From NCBI GenBank assembly GCA_030697085.1, contig JAUYQT010000670.1, positions 1-7,574 of the forward strand: a stretch of DNA of 7,574 nucleotides, written 5' to 3'. Position 1 is the first letter of the stretch. Each line of letters begins with the position of its first letter. This document shows positions 6,282-7,574 of the stretch, piece after piece. The position numbers and the translations under genes are program-made. This DNA comes from Azonexus sp. GTDB taxonomy: Bacteria > Pseudomonadota > Gammaproteobacteria > Burkholderiales > Rhodocyclaceae. The notes below the pieces were generated by a model. That model had not been told where the DNA came from. It did no database searches and saw only the letters and a program-made list of their open reading frames with translations.

Positions 6282-7574
6282 TTAACGCTCCATCGACTCG
6301 ACCACCGCCAACGCCGTCATGTTGACCAGGCGACGCACCGTGGCCGTGGCCGTCAGCACGTGTACCGGACGCGCCGTCCCGAGCAGGATGGGGCCAATTG
6401 TCACGCCTTCACCGCTGGTCATCTTGAGCAAATTGTAAGCAATGCTGGCCGCGTCGATATTCGGCATCACCAACAGATTGGCTTCGCCCTTGAGCGGTGA
6501 TTCCGGATTGGCTTCGTGACGAATACTTTCGGAAAGTGCCGAGTCGCCATGCATTTCGCCATCAATTTCCAGTTCTCCAGCCGACAACGCTGAAACCATG
6601 CCCGCAGCGCGACTCATTTTCTTGGCCGACTCGGAAGCGCTGGAACCAAAATTGGAATGGGAAAGCAAGCCAACTTTCGGATGAATGCCGAAACGCTTGA
6701 CCTGCTCAGCCGCCATCAAGGTCATCTCGGCGATTTGTTCGGCGCTCGGGTTCTCATTGACATGCGTATCGCAGATAAACAGCGAACGTGCCGGCAACAT
6801 CAGGTAATTCATCGCCGCCAGCGTGCTAACGCCCTGACGCTTACCGATCACTTGATCGATCACCCCGAGATGATGACTGAACTGGCCGGTCATGCCACAA
6901 ATCAGGCCATCGGCGTAACCCAGCTTCAACAACATGGCACCAATCAACGTCGGCTTGCGTCGCATATTTTCTTTGGCGATCGCTGGCGTCACGCCACGGC
7001 GCGACATTAGCTGGTGATACGCCGTCCAGCACTCACGATAGCGCTCGTCCGATTCCGGATTGACGATATCGAAATCGACACCCGGCCGGATACGCAGCTT
7101 GGCTTTTTCGAGACGATGTTCGATCACCCCTGGGCGGCCGATCAGAATCGGGCGGGCGAATTTTTCTTCGATAACCACCTGAGCGGCGCGCAACACGCGC
7201 TCATCTTCACCTTCGGCAAAAATGATGCGCTTGCCCTGAGCCTGACGGGCGGCCTGGAAAATGGCCCGCATGCCGACGCCGGTGTGATAGACGAACTCGG
7301 AGAGCTTGGCGCGGTAAGCGTCAAAATCGGTAATCGGGCGCGTTGCCACACCCGAATCCATCGCCGCTTGCGCCACGGCCGGGGCGATCTTGACGATCAG
7401 GCGCGGGTCGAACGGCTTCGGAATCAAGTATTCCGGGCCGAAAGACAGGTCGTGGCCAGGATAGGCCATGGCGACTTCATCGGTCACTTCGGCTTCAGCC
7501 AGTTCGGCAATGGCGCGAACGCTGGCCATCTTCATTTCTTCGGTAATGCGGGTAGCGCCGACATCGAGCGCGCC
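6282..7574 (-). CDS. maeB: NADP-dependent malic enzyme with PTA-like domain, C-terminal part (N-terminus off window)
   Basis: The frame is open to the right edge, giving the last 430 residues; the E. coli MaeB protein is 759, so roughly 330 residues are missing. MaeB decarboxylates malate to pyruvate with reduction of NADP. Visible residues 1-90 (GALDVGATRITEEMK, AYPGHDLSFGPEYLIPKPFDPR) are the end of the malic-enzyme NAD(P)-binding domain. About 100-430 is the phosphotransacetylase-like domain, with GKRIIFAEGEDERVLRAA near 114-131, CGMTGQFSHHLG near 227-238, LSHSNFGSSASES near 304-316 and the ending GPILLGTARPVHVLTATATV. In the MaeB family this domain is known to bind acetyl-CoA as an allosteric effector. 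The SHSNFGS stretch replaces the Thr-rich active loop I expect in catalytic Pta, consistent with a non-catalytic role (inference). An internal ATG at 7535 is not the real start because upstream codons are family-like. The gene ends TAA before a strong terminator. Confidence 0.95.
   Translation of the reverse strand, partial: GALDVGATRITEEMKMASVRAIAELAEAEVTDEVAMAYPGHDLSFGPEYLIPKPFDPRLIVKIAPAVAQAAMDSGVATRPITDFDAYRAKLSEFVYHTGVGMRAIFQAARQAQGKRIIFAEGEDERVLRAAQVVIEEKFARPILIGRPGVIEHRLEKAKLRIRPGVDFDIVNPESDERYRECWTAYHQLMSRRGVTPAIAKENMRRKPTLIGAMLLKLGYADGLICGMTGQFSHHLGVIDQVIGKRQGVSTLAAMNYLMLPARSLFICDTHVNENPSAEQIAEMTLMAAEQVKRFGIHPKVGLLSHSNFGSSASESAKKMSRAAGMVSALSAGELEIDGEMHGDSALSESIRHEANPESPLKGEANLLVMPNIDAASIAYNLLKMTSGEGVTIGPILLGTARPVHVLTATATVRRLVNMTALAVVESMER

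Noticed and set aside
7533..7535. ATG as a start for a stand-alone phosphotransacetylase-like gene
   Set aside because: The 13 codons upstream to the edge are in frame and match the MaeB malic-enzyme domain, so this Met is internal to a longer protein.

Overview
The window reads as ordinary, well-conserved core chromosome of a Gram-negative proteobacterium. The protein sequences and gene order (aroQ-accB-accC-prmA, with mpl alongside) fit a betaproteobacterium, and my best guess is the Rhodocyclales (Dechloromonas/Azonexus-like). That placement is inferred from recalled family resemblance and GC-rich codon use, not from a search. I found no mobile element, CRISPR array, tRNA, rRNA or phage gene.

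Layout. The left two thirds (1-4713) is one leftward (minus-strand) gene train. In transcription order it is: a small degenerate nucleotidyltransferase-like protein (4713-4123); aroQ, type II 3-dehydroquinase (4083-3601); accB, biotin carrier protein (3544-3104); accC, biotin carboxylase (3102-1738); prmA, ribosomal protein L11 methyltransferase (1734-844); and an N-terminal zinc-ribbon/DUF3426 membrane protein that runs off the left edge (844-1). The last four genes are packed with gaps of 1 and 3 nt and an overlap of 1 nt, so they are very probably one translationally coupled unit. Between aroQ and accB there is a compact UUCG-loop hairpin followed by five U, which looks like a terminator or attenuator separating the shikimate gene from the fatty-acid genes. 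Diverging from this train is mpl (4764-6110, plus strand), the murein-peptide recycling ligase. Converging on mpl from the right edge is the C-terminal 430 residues of MaeB, the malic enzyme fused to a phosphotransacetylase-like domain (7574-6282). A strong intrinsic terminator for maeB and a weaker candidate for mpl share the 171-nt gap between them.

How the genes work together. AccB and AccC form the biotin-carboxylation half of acetyl-CoA carboxylase (malonyl-CoA for fatty acids). AroQ makes 3-dehydroshikimate for aromatic amino acids. Mpl salvages cell-wall tripeptide. MaeB makes pyruvate and NADPH from malate, and its PTA-like domain is known in the family as an acetyl-CoA-sensing regulatory module. 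PrmA modifies ribosomal protein L11. Functions are housekeeping. The least understood items are the nucleotidyltransferase-like protein, whose metal-binding DxD motif reads KID, and the zinc-ribbon membrane protein. I saw no convincing new biological system.
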